Shown here in pieces: positions 55,103 to 63,175 of a DNA stretch of 64,000 bases. The position numbers and the translations under genes are program-made. The DNA lies in the NCBI GenBank assembly GCA_963783195.1, contig CAWAMV010000004.1, forward strand, positions 1 to 64,000. The letters are read 5' to 3'. Position 1 is the first letter of the stretch, and each line of letters starts with the position of its first letter. Origin of the DNA: Croceibacterium_B sp963783195 (GTDB lineage Bacteria; Pseudomonadota; Alphaproteobacteria; Sphingomonadales; Sphingomonadaceae). The notes under the pieces were generated by a model that saw nothing but the letters and a program-made list of their open reading frames with translations, ran no database searches and was not told the origin of the DNA.

Positions 55103-55729
55103 ATGAAGAAGATGATGGCTATCGTGGCGTGCGCAGCGTGCGCCGCGGTCCCGCTTTCGGCCGCATCGGCGCAGCTCGGCGCGCCCGGCGTGACCGACTG
55201 GGCGCACACCCTGCAGCCGCCCGCCGTGAGCCCCTTCCCCCCCGAGGTACCCGAAGGACGGGCGAACGACTACGTCTCGATCGTCAACCTCCTCAACACC
55301 TATTTCATTGCGCTCGATGCCGGCGATCTCGATACCTACGCGAACACTTTCGCGCCCGATGCAACGATGTACTGGGCCGGCGGCGTGGAAAAGGGCCGGG
55401 CGGCGATCTACGAAAACCTCGCCAGCTTCGGCACGGGGCGGCAGAAGCTCGCAAGGGACGCCACGGTGCGGCCCCGCATGATCCACATCCACATGAACCA
55501 GCGGATCGACTTCACCGGTCCCGACACGGCGCACGACGTCGGCATGTGGCTGGGGGTCAGCAACCAGAAGGGCGGCTTCGAAGTGAACGAGTTCGGTCAC
55601 TACGAGGATCGCTACGTCAAGATCGCCGGACGCTGGTACATCGCCGAGCGGCGCATCCTGAACGAGCGCATCGGAAACAAGGCGCTCTATTACCCCGAAC
55701 TGGGCGAAAAGGATCCGCGGGAGAAATAG
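55103..55729 (+). CDS. Secreted SnoaL/NTF2-like protein
   Basis: A 208-residue exported protein; the signal peptide ends at SAASAQ (about residue 23). The mature part is a cone-shaped NTF2-like fold: SIVNLLNTYFIALDAGDLDTYANTFAPDA begins it and DRYVKIAGRWYIAERRI ends it. Such proteins include isomerases, dehydratases and simple binding proteins; the function here is unknown. GGGAGAGG precedes the ATG. It lies between phaC and the phasin gene but has no known PHA role. Confidence 0.8.
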   Translation: MKKMMAIVACAACAAVPLSAASAQLGAPGVTDWAHTLQPPAVSPFPPEVPEGRANDYVSIVNLLNTYFIALDAGDLDTYANTFAPDATMYWAGGVEKGRAAIYENLASFGTGRQKLARDATVRPRMIHIHMNQRIDFTGPDTAHDVGMWLGVSNQKGGFEVNEFGHYEDRYVKIAGRWYIAERRILNERIGNKALYYPELGEKDPREK

Positions 55730-55789
55730 TGCTCGCACCCATTTCGGGACCGCGCCCCATGCCCCGGACCAGCCCGGGCCCAAGGCTTA

Positions 55790-55803
55790 TTGTGCACTGC
55801 ACC
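55790..55803 (+). promoter_or_regulatory. Phasin promoter, upstream operator-like repeat
   Basis: TTGTGCACTGCACC is one of two direct repeats of the form TTGTGC-N2-TGCA. This copy lies just upstream of the -35 box of the phasin promoter. TGC-rich repeats of this kind are known binding sites of the PHA regulator PhaR in other alphaproteobacteria; the assignment is inferred. Confidence 0.45.
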
Positions 55804-55811
55804 ATTTCTGC

Positions 55812-55839
55812 TTGACTTCGCAGTTGCAACGCCTATTTT
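55812..55839 (+). promoter_or_regulatory. Phasin promoter (sigma-70-like)
   Basis: TTGACT at 55812 and TATTTT at 55834 with a 16-base gap make a good housekeeping promoter, 56 bases before the phasin start. The -10 box touches the second TGC-rich repeat. Confidence 0.55.
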
Positions 55840-55851
55840 GTGCGGTGCAAC
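55838..55851 (+). promoter_or_regulatory. Phasin promoter, downstream operator-like repeat
   Basis: TTGTGCGGTGCAAC, second copy of the TTGTGC-N2-TGCA repeat, overlapping the end of the -10 box and the likely transcription start. Bound protein here would block transcription. Confidence 0.45.
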
Positions 55852-55894
55852 AAGAGCGGGCAATTGGGTCTGCTCGGCATGGAAGCGAGGAAAG

Positions 55895-56749
55895 ATGGCC
55901 GAGTCCGCCGACAAAGCCGCCGAGAGCGCCGAGAAAGCCTATGCCGATGCGGCAGAGGCTAAACCGGTAGCGCCAGCGCCCCTGACGGAAGCCGCCGTGG
56001 CGAAGAGCGAACCCGCTCCCGCCGCAGAGGCTCCGGTCGAAAAGCCAGTTGCCGCCGCCCCTGCGCCGAAGAAGGCCGCGACCGAGAGCAAGAATGCTCC
56101 GGGCAAGCCTGTCAGGCGCAAGGCACCGGCGAAGAAGACTGCCGCCAGATCGGTCGCTGTGAAGGTCAAGGCCCCGGCCAAGACGCGTGCGAGGGCCGCT
56201 CCGGCAAAGAGTTCCAAGCCGACGCACGCCCCGGCCACCAAGGTCAGTCCTGCTTCGGCCGCCCCTGCCAAACCCGTTCCCTCGATTACGCAACTCAAGG
56301 AAAAAATCATGGCTACCGCCAAGACTCCGGATTTCACCAAGCCCTTCGCCGACGCCGTGGGCGACATGCAGACCAAGGCCAAGGCCGCCTACGAGAAGAG
56401 CACCGCCTACGCCGGCGAAATGACCGACTTCGCCAAGGGCAACGTCGAAGCCTTCGTCGAGAGCGGCAAGATCCTCTCGAACGGCATGCAGGACGTGAGC
56501 AAGACGATGGTCGACGAAGCCAAGTCGGCTTACGAGACCGCCACCGCCGACATGAAGGAAATGGCTTCGGTCAAGAGCCCGACCGAGCTGTTCCAGCTGC
56601 AGGGCAAGCTGGCCCGCCGCAACTTCGAATCGATGGTCGCTCTTTCCTCGAAGACCGGCGACATGATGATGAAGCTCTACACCGAGGCTTTCGCCCCGAT
56701 TTCGAGCCGCGTCAGCCTGGCCGCCGACAAGCTCTCGAAGGCCGCCTGA
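55895..56749 (+). CDS. Phasin family protein with Ala/Lys/Pro-rich N-terminal extension
   Basis: Granule-associated phasin. The full product has 284 residues: about 135 low-complexity N-terminal residues rich in Ala, Lys and Pro (RRKAPAKKTAAR, VKVKAPAKTRARA) and a helical phasin_2 domain starting near MATAKTPDFTKPFADAV. A second in-frame ATG at 56309 with AAGGA upstream would give a standard 146-residue phasin. The basic extension resembles histone H1-like or PhaF-type DNA-binding tails. It has its own promoter and ends in a strong terminator. Confidence 0.88.
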   Translation: MAESADKAAESAEKAYADAAEAKPVAPAPLTEAAVAKSEPAPAAEAPVEKPVAAAPAPKKAATESKNAPGKPVRRKAPAKKTAARSVAVKVKAPAKTRARAAPAKSSKPTHAPATKVSPASAAPAKPVPSITQLKEKIMATAKTPDFTKPFADAVGDMQTKAKAAYEKSTAYAGEMTDFAKGNVEAFVESGKILSNGMQDVSKTMVDEAKSAYETATADMKEMASVKSPTELFQLQGKLARRNFESMVALSSKTGDMMMKLYTEAFAPISSRVSLAADKLSKAA

Positions 56750-56801
56750 GCGCAAACTACTCCCGCCGCCCGCACTCTCTCCTCTCCCACGGGCGGCACT
56801 T

Positions 56802-56841
56802 CGGGCCGGATGCTACGCGCATCCGGCCCGTTCCCTTTTTT
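56802..56841 (+). terminator. Rho-independent terminator after phasin
   Basis: Perfect 12-bp stem CGGGCCGGATGC (56802-56813) with GCATCCGGCCCG (56819-56830), five-base loop, then a T-rich tract at 56836-56841. Confidence 0.9.
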
Positions 56842-56925
56842 CCGGCTCGGCAAATCCCGCCGTTAACCCAGTTTGTCAGGTGGGAACTTGCAGCCGGGCC
56901 ATGCGATACGATATTCGAACGCGCA

Positions 56926-57321
56926 ATGAGCCTGAATGAAACCCTTCCCCACCTGCTGCACACCGCGCCCCACGCGGCGGGCGACGATGCGCCCGGCGAC
57001 GCTGGCACGGGCATCAGCGACGGGGATGGTCAGGTCGGCGTCGCCACCAAGACCCGCGCCAAGGCCAAGAAGCCGAGCATGTACAAGGTGCTCATGCTCA
57101 ACGACGACTACACGCCGATGGAGTTCGTCGTGATGGTCCTCAAGCGCTTCTTCCGCATGGACCTGGAACAGGCGACCCGCGTGATGCTCCACGTGCACCA
57201 GAGGGGCGTCGGCGTCTGCGGCGTGTTTCCCTACGAAGTCGCCGAGACCAAGGTGAACCAGGTGATGGACTTCGCGCGCCAGAACCAGCACCCGCTGCAG
57301 TGCACGCTGGAGAAGGCCTGA
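56926..57321 (+). CDS. clpS: ATP-dependent Clp protease adaptor
   Basis: Adaptor that brings N-degron substrates to ClpAP. The 131-residue protein has a mobile N-terminal arm of about 50 residues and the ClpS fold with YKVLMLNDDYTPMEFVV, the HVHQRGVGVCGVF motif and a C-terminal helix. The conserved Asn-Asp-Asp and His residues of the N-degron pocket are present. clpA is not in this window. Confidence 0.95.
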   Translation: MSLNETLPHLLHTAPHAAGDDAPGDAGTGISDGDGQVGVATKTRAKAKKPSMYKVLMLNDDYTPMEFVVMVLKRFFRMDLEQATRVMLHVHQRGVGVCGVFPYEVAETKVNQVMDFARQNQHPLQCTLEKA

Positions 57322-57418
57322 GGGCGAACCTTTCGCGCGCTCGCGCATTTCATCGCATGACCTGACGGGAAAGCGCTGTTACAGGCCGCCAACCGCCCCC
57401 CCATAGCGACCGAGCCGC

Positions 57419-58675
57419 TTGAAGTTCATCACCGCCCTCGACCGATATATCTTCCGGCTCGTGCTGGTGCCGATGCTGGCGGTCTTCGTCATTGCCGCTT
57501 CGCTGCTCATCCTCGACAAGATGCTCCGCCTGTTCGAGTTCGTCAGCGCGGAAGGGGGGCCCGTGGGCGTCGTGTTCCGCATGCTGCTGAACATGATCCC
57601 CGAATATGCCGGGCTCGCCGTCCCCCTCGGGCTGATGCTGGGCATCCTGTTCGCGTTTCGCAAACTCGCCACTTCGAGCGAGCTCGACGTGATGCGCGCC
57701 GTCGGCTGGAGCTATACCCGGCTGCTGCGAGTGCCCTATCTCATCACCTTTGCGCTTGTGGCGGTGAACTTCGCCATCGTCGGCTACCTCCAGCCGCTGG
57801 CCCGCTATGCCTACGAGCAGCAGGACTACGAGCTGCGCTCCGGCGCACTCGGCGCCTCGATCAAGGTGGGCGAGTTCACCACGTTGAAGGACCGCATGGC
57901 GCTGCGGATAGAGGCGAGCGAGGACGAGGGGCGCAAGCTGATCGGGATCTTCGCCCGGGTGGCCGACAGCAAGGGACAGGTCCTGTCGATCTCCGCGCGT
58001 GAGGGCCAGTTCCTGTCCAACCGCGAGAACCGCAACACCATCATCCTGCGCCTGCTCGACGGCACGATCGTCCACGATCCGCCGAACGGCCCGCCGCGGG
58101 TGCTCAGCTTCAGCCAGCACGACCTGCCGATCGACCTGCCGGCGATCGAGCGATTCCGCGCCCGCGGCGACGAGAGCCGCGAGTACCTCCTGCCCGAACT
58201 CCTGCGCCTTGGCTGGAGCGAAGGCGCGCCCGAACCCGCCAAGATCGGCAGTCAGGCCAACTTCAACTACCGCATGGTCGAAGTGGTGATGATGTTCCTG
58301 CTGCCACTTCTGGCCGTGGCGCTGGCCATCCCGCCCAAGCGATCGACCAGCGCGCTTGGCGTGTTCGTCTCGATCGTCACGGTCGTCGCCTACCACAAGG
58401 TGAACCAGTACGGGCAATCGGTTGCCGAGCTCGGCCGGGTCGACCCCTACCTCGCGCTATGGGGACCGTTCGCGCTGTTCTCCGTGCTGATCGTGTGGAT
58501 GTACTATCGCGTGGCCTTCGTGCCGGGCGGCCAGGCGATCGGCGCGCTGGAAAGCGCCTATGCCAAGATCGGCAAGCGGATCCGCAAGCTGCTGCGCCGG
58601 GGCGAACACGTCCGCGGCGCGGGTCTCGATCCCGAGGACGATGACGAGCAGGAGCTTTCGCCGGGTGCTGCTTGA
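57419..58675 (+). CDS. lptF: LPS export system permease LptF
   Basis: Inner-membrane permease of the LptB2FG lipopolysaccharide extractor. The 418-residue protein begins ALDRYIFRLVLVPMLAVFV and has six spans, three on each side of a periplasmic beta-jellyroll (about residues 125-275), the YjgP/YjgQ layout. RKLATSSELDVMRAVGWSY is the coupling-helix region that touches LptB. The start is a TTG; no ATG fits. It overlaps lptG. Confidence 0.92.
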   Translation: MKFITALDRYIFRLVLVPMLAVFVIAASLLILDKMLRLFEFVSAEGGPVGVVFRMLLNMIPEYAGLAVPLGLMLGILFAFRKLATSSELDVMRAVGWSYTRLLRVPYLITFALVAVNFAIVGYLQPLARYAYEQQDYELRSGALGASIKVGEFTTLKDRMALRIEASEDEGRKLIGIFARVADSKGQVLSISAREGQFLSNRENRNTIILRLLDGTIVHDPPNGPPRVLSFSQHDLPIDLPAIERFRARGDESREYLLPELLRLGWSEGAPEPAKIGSQANFNYRMVEVVMMFLLPLLAVALAIPPKRSTSALGVFVSIVTVVAYHKVNQYGQSVAELGRVDPYLALWGPFALFSVLIVWMYYRVAFVPGGQAIGALESAYAKIGKRIRKLLRRGEHVRGAGLDPEDDDEQELSPGAA

Positions 58676-59753
58676 TTTCTTCCCCTCCGCCACGCTGACG
58701 AAATACCTCGCCAAGACGTTCGTCGTCCGCATCCTGGCGGTGCTGGTGATGCTCGTGCTGGTCCTGATGATGCTCGACCTCCTGTCGGAGAGCGGCGACA
58801 TCCTGGCCTATCCGGGCAACGGCGAGGCCGAACTGCTGCGCTATATCGGACTGCGAGTGCCGCAACTCGTCGCGCGCTTCCTGCCCTACTCGGTCCTGCT
58901 GGCGACCATCATTACCCTGGCAACCTTCAACCAGAACAGCGAAGTGATCGCGATGAAGGCCGCCGGCCTGTCGGCTCACCAGATCCTAGCGCCCCTGCTG
59001 CTGTCGGCCGCACTTGTTTCGGCCGGGTCCTTCGCCTTCAACGAACTGGTCGTCATCCGCACGAATGCCCAGCTCAAGGCCTGGAGCGCGGTCGATTTCG
59101 GTCCCGTGCCGAAGGAAAGCGACCTGCGCACCAACGCCTATTACACCGCCGACAACGGTATCCTCGCCGCGACGACGGTCGGCGACACCACGATGCGCGG
59201 GGTGACCTTCTACGAGCGCGACCCGCGCGGCATGATCGTGCGCCAGTTGCGCAGCGACACCGCCGTCTTTGCCGGGCCGGGCTGGAAGATGGTCTCGCCG
59301 GTCGTGTTCGACGTCAGCACCGCCGAAACGCACCGCGAGCCCGGCGGGGTCACCGTCGCGCGCGACCTGAGCCTGGCGCAGGTGCGGCTCGGCAAGGTCG
59401 ATCCCGACGCGCAGTCGCTTGGCGAGCTGTCGCGTTCGATCGACGCGCTCGATCGCGAAGGCCGGCGGACGTCCGAACTCAAGGCCAAGTGGTGGCACAA
59501 GCTGTCCGGCCCGCTGTCGGCGCTGCTCATGCCGCTCCTCGGCGCGGTCGCCGGGTTCGGTCTTGCCCGGTCTGGCCACCTGTTCGCTCGCGCGGTGCTC
59601 GGCATGGCTCTCGGCTTTGCCTATTTCGTGGTCGACAACGCGGCGCTGGCGATGAGCAGCTTCGGCGGATACCCGCCGCTGCTGGCCGCGTGGGCGCCGT
59701 TTTTCCTGTTCCTGCTGCTGGGCGAGACGGTCCTTGTCCGCACCGAGGAATAG
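58665..59753 (+). CDS. lptG: LPS export system permease LptG
   Basis: Second permease of LptB2FG. The 362-residue protein opens with FFPSATLTKYLAKTFVVRIL, has a coupling segment FNQNSEVIAMKAAGLSAHQI and the same six-span plus jellyroll architecture as LptF. GTG 58665, overlapping the lptF stop and preceded by GGAG, gives the family N-terminus; ATG 58641 is an alternative that adds eight residues. Confidence 0.92.
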   Translation: MLLDFFPSATLTKYLAKTFVVRILAVLVMLVLVLMMLDLLSESGDILAYPGNGEAELLRYIGLRVPQLVARFLPYSVLLATIITLATFNQNSEVIAMKAAGLSAHQILAPLLLSAALVSAGSFAFNELVVIRTNAQLKAWSAVDFGPVPKESDLRTNAYYTADNGILAATTVGDTTMRGVTFYERDPRGMIVRQLRSDTAVFAGPGWKMVSPVVFDVSTAETHREPGGVTVARDLSLAQVRLGKVDPDAQSLGELSRSIDALDREGRRTSELKAKWWHKLSGPLSALLMPLLGAVAGFGLARSGHLFARAVLGMALGFAYFVVDNAALAMSSFGGYPPLLAAWAPFFLFLLLGETVLVRTEE

Positions 59754-59790
59754 GCGCGCCGATTTCCTGCCACATTTTTGCCATTTTCCG

Positions 59791-59815
59791 GGAACCGGGA
59801 GCAGGCGGACGCGTC
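59791..59815 (+). promoter_or_regulatory. Candidate sigma-EcfG promoter before small lipoprotein
   Basis: GGAAC at 59791, 16 bases, CGTC at 59812: one mismatch in the -10 part from GGAAC-N16/17-CGTT. It lies 35 bases before the lipoprotein ATG. Confidence 0.45.
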
Positions 59816-59849
59816 TTTGCCGCTGATGCCCATCCAAGGAGACACCGGC

Positions 59850-60131
59850 ATGAAGAAGCTTAACCTCGCCACCCTCGTCGCCACCGCCACGCTCGGCCTG
59901 GCCGCGTGCGACAGCGCGCCCGAAGAGACCTCGACCACCGTCGATGCCAGCACCACGACGGTAGAGCCCGCCCCCACGGCGACCGAGACGATGGCCGTGC
60001 CGGTCGACGGCGCCACGCCGACAGACGGCAGCAGCGTCACCGTCGGCCCCGACGGGATCAACGGCACGATCGACGCGGGTGATGCCACGGTCACGACCGA
60101 CGGTTCGACCACGACGGTCAAGACCAACTGA
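59850..60131 (+). CDS. Small Thr-rich lipoprotein
   Basis: A 93-residue protein with a signal peptide ending in the lipobox GLAACD. The mature part is very rich in Thr, Asp and Ala with a short repeated pattern (TTVDASTTTVEPAPTAT, VTTDGSTTTVKTN). No family recognised. AAGGAGA precedes the ATG. A sigma-EcfG-like promoter upstream and a terminator downstream make it a single-gene unit. Confidence 0.7.
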   Translation: MKKLNLATLVATATLGLAACDSAPEETSTTVDASTTTVEPAPTATETMAVPVDGATPTDGSSVTVGPDGINGTIDAGDATVTTDGSTTTVKTN

Positions 60132-60149
60132 GCCGACGAGTTCCGGAAC

Positions 60150-60180
60150 GGCCCTCGCGCACCGGCGCGGGGGCCCTTTT
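60150..60180 (+). terminator. Rho-independent terminator after small lipoprotein
   Basis: An 11-bp stem GGCCCTCGCGC with GCGCGGGGGCC (one G-U pair), four-base loop, followed by TTTT. Confidence 0.8.
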
Positions 60181-61272
60181 CTATTGCGCGTCGCGCCGCC
60201 GCATCGTGGAGCGGGCAATCCGCACGACCAGGGGGACCATGCCCGGATGTATCGCCTGGCGGTAAGTCGATTCGCCGCCGAGGTGGTCGCGGATGCGCCG
60301 GTGCGCTTCGGGCAGCGCGTGGTAGGGCATGGACGGCATCAGGTGATGCAACGCATGGAAGCGCAGTCCGACCGGCGCCCAGAGCGCGGCAATCGGCGCT
60401 TCCACGTTGACGCTGTCGAGGTATTGCCCGGTCACCGTCATGGCCTCGCCCTCGTTCTCCCACAGGTGGGCGACCAGGGTCCGCAACTGGTTCAGAACCG
60501 CAACGACGGAAAACACCGCCAGCGCGATCAGCAGCGGGCGCCAGCCGAGCCACAACACACTGGCCATCAAGAGGATCGCCCAAAGCGCCGCGCCGGCTTC
60601 CTGCCATAGGAACTTCGCGCGATGTTCGGCTTCGGCCGGGCGGCGGCGGAACTCCGGATTGATCGACAGGGCCGAGAAGCGCTCCCACACGAACCGCCGC
60701 AGCGGTGGAAAGACCGCGCCGAGCGGGGCAAGTATGCCGAAACGGACCAGCAGCGCCGGCGGCGCCAGCAGTGCGACCAGCAGGAAGACCGGCAGCGCCC
60801 ACGGCTTCATCAGCGCGAGCGAGAGATACTCCGGATCGTCACCCGTACCGTAACGCGTACGGTTGTGGTGCAGCGTGTGGACCGCCTCGTACATCAGCGA
60901 TGGCATGAGCATCGGCACGCCGACCAGCGCGTTCCAGCCGAGCGTGAAGCCGGGCACCTCGTTCTTCCGGAAATGCGAGATCTCGTGGATGAACAGCAGC
61001 GCGCGATAGAGCAGCAGGACCGCGACCACGCCGCTCGCCCACGCGAACCAGCCGCGCGCGAGGATCGCCCCGGCGAGCGCGGCGTAGCCGATCAACGCGC
61101 TGCCGAGCATGTCGGCCCAGTAGATCGCCGGCCGGTGCGCGGAGATGTCACGGGTCAGTTCGGCCGCCGCGCGGAACATCTCCTTGTCGTCCGGCGTGCC
61201 CGAGAGGACGCGCTTCGCGGTGCGCGGCGCTGCCTGCTGTTCGGCAATGCTGGTGCTGTCCATCGTCGCCAT
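60181..61272 (-). CDS. Membrane fatty acid desaturase
   Basis: A 363-residue di-iron membrane desaturase. The three histidine boxes are HEISH, HTLHH and, near the C-terminus, HALHH; hydrophobic spans flank them. The family includes acyl-lipid desaturases and carotenoid or sphingolipid-modifying enzymes; sphingomonads have several and the substrate cannot be told. The ATG at 61272 has AGGA upstream; an ATG at 61263 is possible. Confidence 0.85.
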   Translation of the reverse strand: MATMDSTSIAEQQAAPRTAKRVLSGTPDDKEMFRAAAELTRDISAHRPAIYWADMLGSALIGYAALAGAILARGWFAWASGVVAVLLLYRALLFIHEISHFRKNEVPGFTLGWNALVGVPMLMPSLMYEAVHTLHHNRTRYGTGDDPEYLSLALMKPWALPVFLLVALLAPPALLVRFGILAPLGAVFPPLRRFVWERFSALSINPEFRRRPAEAEHRAKFLWQEAGAALWAILLMASVLWLGWRPLLIALAVFSVVAVLNQLRTLVAHLWENEGEAMTVTGQYLDSVNVEAPIAALWAPVGLRFHALHHLMPSMPYHALPEAHRRIRDHLGGESTYRQAIHPGMVPLVVRIARSTMRRRDAQ

Positions 61273-61412
61273 GGCAAAAATCCTAGTCCCGCCGCCGGCA
61301 AGGCGCAAACGGCGGCGTAAATCTCCAACTTGAAGCTTGTCGGCCCCGGGCCGGCGTGACAATCCGCCGCATCCACCGGCAATGCCCGAGGCGGGCGAAA
61401 CGAGGCCTGAAC

Positions 61413-62567
61413 GTGAGTGCGCAGATAGAGATCAGCCCGGTTTCCGGCAAGCGCGACCTCGATGCATTTATCGATCTCGCTTATCGACTGAACGCGTCGG
61501 ACCCGAACTGGGTACCGCCGCTGCGCACCGAAGTGGTCGAACTGCTGACCCCCGGCAAGAACCCGTTCCACGACCACGCGAAGGTGCAATATTTCCTTGC
61601 CCGCCGCGGCGGGAAGACCGTCGGCCGCATTTCCGCCCATATCGACGAGCTCGCCCTCGCCCAGCCGCCCGAGCAAGGGATGGGCCCCGGCACCGGCAAC
61701 TGGGGCCTGCTCGAGGCCGAGGATGAAGAGATTGCACGCGCCCTTATCGCCCGCGCGGAGGACTGGCTGCGCGAGCAGGGGATGACCCGGGTACTCGCCC
61801 CGCTTTCGATGTCGATCTGGGAGGAACCGGGCCTGCTGGTACGCGGCCACGATCACCCGCCCACGGTGATGATGGGGCACGACAATCCAGCCTACCAGGG
61901 ATGGATCGAGCCGCTCGGCTACGAGAGGGCGAAGACGCTCTACACCTACGAGCTCGACATCGTGCGCCAGTTCCCGCCCCTGATCGAGCGGATCATCACC
62001 TCGGGCGAGCGCAATCCGCGGATCGCAATCCGTCCGATCGACTTCGATCATTACGAACGCGACGTTGGCATCGTGATCGACATCCTCAACGATGCCTGGT
62101 CCGACAACTGGGGCTTCGTGCCCTTCACCGAGCGCGAAAAGAAGTATGCCGCCAAGAAGCAGAAGCCGCTGATCAACAGGGAACTCAACATGATTGCGGA
62201 GCTCGACGGCGAGCCGGTGGCCTTCATGATGGTCCTGCCCGACCTGAACGAGAAGCTCATCGGCATGGGCGGCAAGTTGTTTCCGTTCAACTGGGCGAAG
62301 CTGCTGTGGTGGCTGCGCAAGCCGAAAGCGCGCACGATGCGCGTGCCGCTGATGGGTGTGGTCAAGCGCCTCCAGGCGAGCCGCATGGCGAGCCAGCTGG
62401 CTTTCATGATGATCGAATACATTCGCCGCAATGCCGTGGCCGACTTCGGCGGGACCCGGGGGGAGATCGGCTGGATCCTCGAGGACAACCAGGGAATGAT
62501 CGCCATCGCCGACGCGCTCGGCAGCCGGATCAACAAGGAATACGCGATCTACGAGAAGCCGCTCTAG
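61413..62567 (+). CDS. GNAT-like N-acetyltransferase family protein (YghO-like)
   Basis: A 384-residue protein. The start KRDLDAFIDLAYRLNASDPNWVPPL and the blocks ILNDAWSDNWGFVPFTE and GEPVAFMMVLPDLNEKL match the conserved YghO-like group often annotated as N-acetyltransferase. The GNAT-like fold is split in two halves, with a helical middle (FNWAKLLWWLRKPKA). GTG 61413 preceded by GAGG is chosen. In some bacteria this family neighbours sphingolipid genes; no such link is visible here. Confidence 0.75.
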   Translation: MSAQIEISPVSGKRDLDAFIDLAYRLNASDPNWVPPLRTEVVELLTPGKNPFHDHAKVQYFLARRGGKTVGRISAHIDELALAQPPEQGMGPGTGNWGLLEAEDEEIARALIARAEDWLREQGMTRVLAPLSMSIWEEPGLLVRGHDHPPTVMMGHDNPAYQGWIEPLGYERAKTLYTYELDIVRQFPPLIERIITSGERNPRIAIRPIDFDHYERDVGIVIDILNDAWSDNWGFVPFTEREKKYAAKKQKPLINRELNMIAELDGEPVAFMMVLPDLNEKLIGMGGKLFPFNWAKLLWWLRKPKARTMRVPLMGVVKRLQASRMASQLAFMMIEYIRRNAVADFGGTRGEIGWILEDNQGMIAIADALGSRINKEYAIYEKPL

Positions 62568-62584
62568 CCGGCAACTCGCCGGCG

Positions 62585-62610
62585 GGAACCCCGCAGCCCT
62601 GCCCCTCGTT
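62585..62610 (+). promoter_or_regulatory. Sigma-EcfG promoter of the response regulator
   Basis: GGAAC at 62585, 17 bases, CGTT at 62607: exact match to the general-stress promoter consensus of alphaproteobacteria. It lies 55 bases before the response regulator ATG. Confidence 0.75.
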
Positions 62611-62664
62611 TCCCCCGCACCCTGCCGGCAGTCTGTTCGCCGGGTTTGCGAGGACCGATCGGCG

Positions 62665-63102
62665 ATGGACGTTACCAGCGACAGCAAGAAGACTGCAAAA
62701 CGCGCGACGCTCGGCCGCGTCCTGGTGGTGGAGGACGATCCCGTCCTCGCGCTGGCGATCGAGGATGCCCTGCTGCACGAAGGCGGGGCGGAAGAGGTCG
62801 TGATCTGCCCCAGCACCGCGGCAACGATGGAAGAACTCGAGAAGAAGCGCCCGGACGCGATGATCATCGACGTTCACCTGTCCGACCGCGACGATGGCTG
62901 GGCGATCGCAGAACTGGTCGACCTGCTCGGGTCCAAGCCGCCGCGCATAGTGTTCTCGACCGGTGCGCCGGAAGACATCCCGCCCCAGGTCGCCGAAATG
63001 GGCCCGGTTTTCGAAAAGCCCTACGACCCGAAGGAACTGGTCGCGGTGCTGGTGGGCAGCAAGAAATCCGGCCTGTTCGCGCGCCTGCGCGGCAAGGGCT
63101 GA
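62665..63102 (+). CDS. Single-domain response regulator, FAT-GUY type (SdrG-like)
   Basis: A 145-residue receiver-only protein. The acidic pocket is VVEDDPVLA, the phospho-Asp is about residue 69 in MIIDVHLSDRDDG, the switch Thr lies in VFSTGAPEDI and the Lys in FEKPYDPKEL. The FSTG sequence is a form of the FAT-GUY motif found in stress-response receivers such as Sphingomonas SdrG, which relays phosphate in the PhyR pathway. It has a sigma-EcfG promoter and lies 265 bases before phyR, which supports that role. Confidence 0.82.
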   Translation: MDVTSDSKKTAKRATLGRVLVVEDDPVLALAIEDALLHEGGAEEVVICPSTAATMEELEKKRPDAMIIDVHLSDRDDGWAIAELVDLLGSKPPRIVFSTGAPEDIPPQVAEMGPVFEKPYDPKELVAVLVGSKKSGLFARLRGKG

Positions 63103-63144
63103 AGGCGAACGTCAACCCCGCTTCAAAAAAATCTGCAGGCCCCG

Positions 63145-63169
63145 GGAACACTATTTCAGGCCGCTCATT
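63145..63169 (+). promoter_or_regulatory. Sigma-EcfG-like promoter of putative sRNA
   Basis: GGAAC at 63145, 16 bases, CATT at 63166: exact -35 and spacing with one mismatch in the -10. No protein gene follows before the terminator at 63230. Confidence 0.55.
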
Positions 63170-63175
63170 ATCCCA

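Noticed and set aside
52833..55103. Very long minus-strand frame upstream of the aminotransferase
   Set aside because: It is antisense to phaC, has the Arg/His/Gly-rich composition of a shadow frame, and gives the aminotransferase a meaningless extension.
54991..55815. Frame from 54991 overlapping the SnoaL-like gene
   Set aside because: Arg-rich out-of-frame shadow of the SnoaL-like gene without family features.
62572..62588. GCCGGC-AACTC-GCCGGC hairpin after the acetyltransferase gene as a terminator
   Set aside because: No T-tract follows and the stem is short; part of it overlaps the stress promoter of the next gene.
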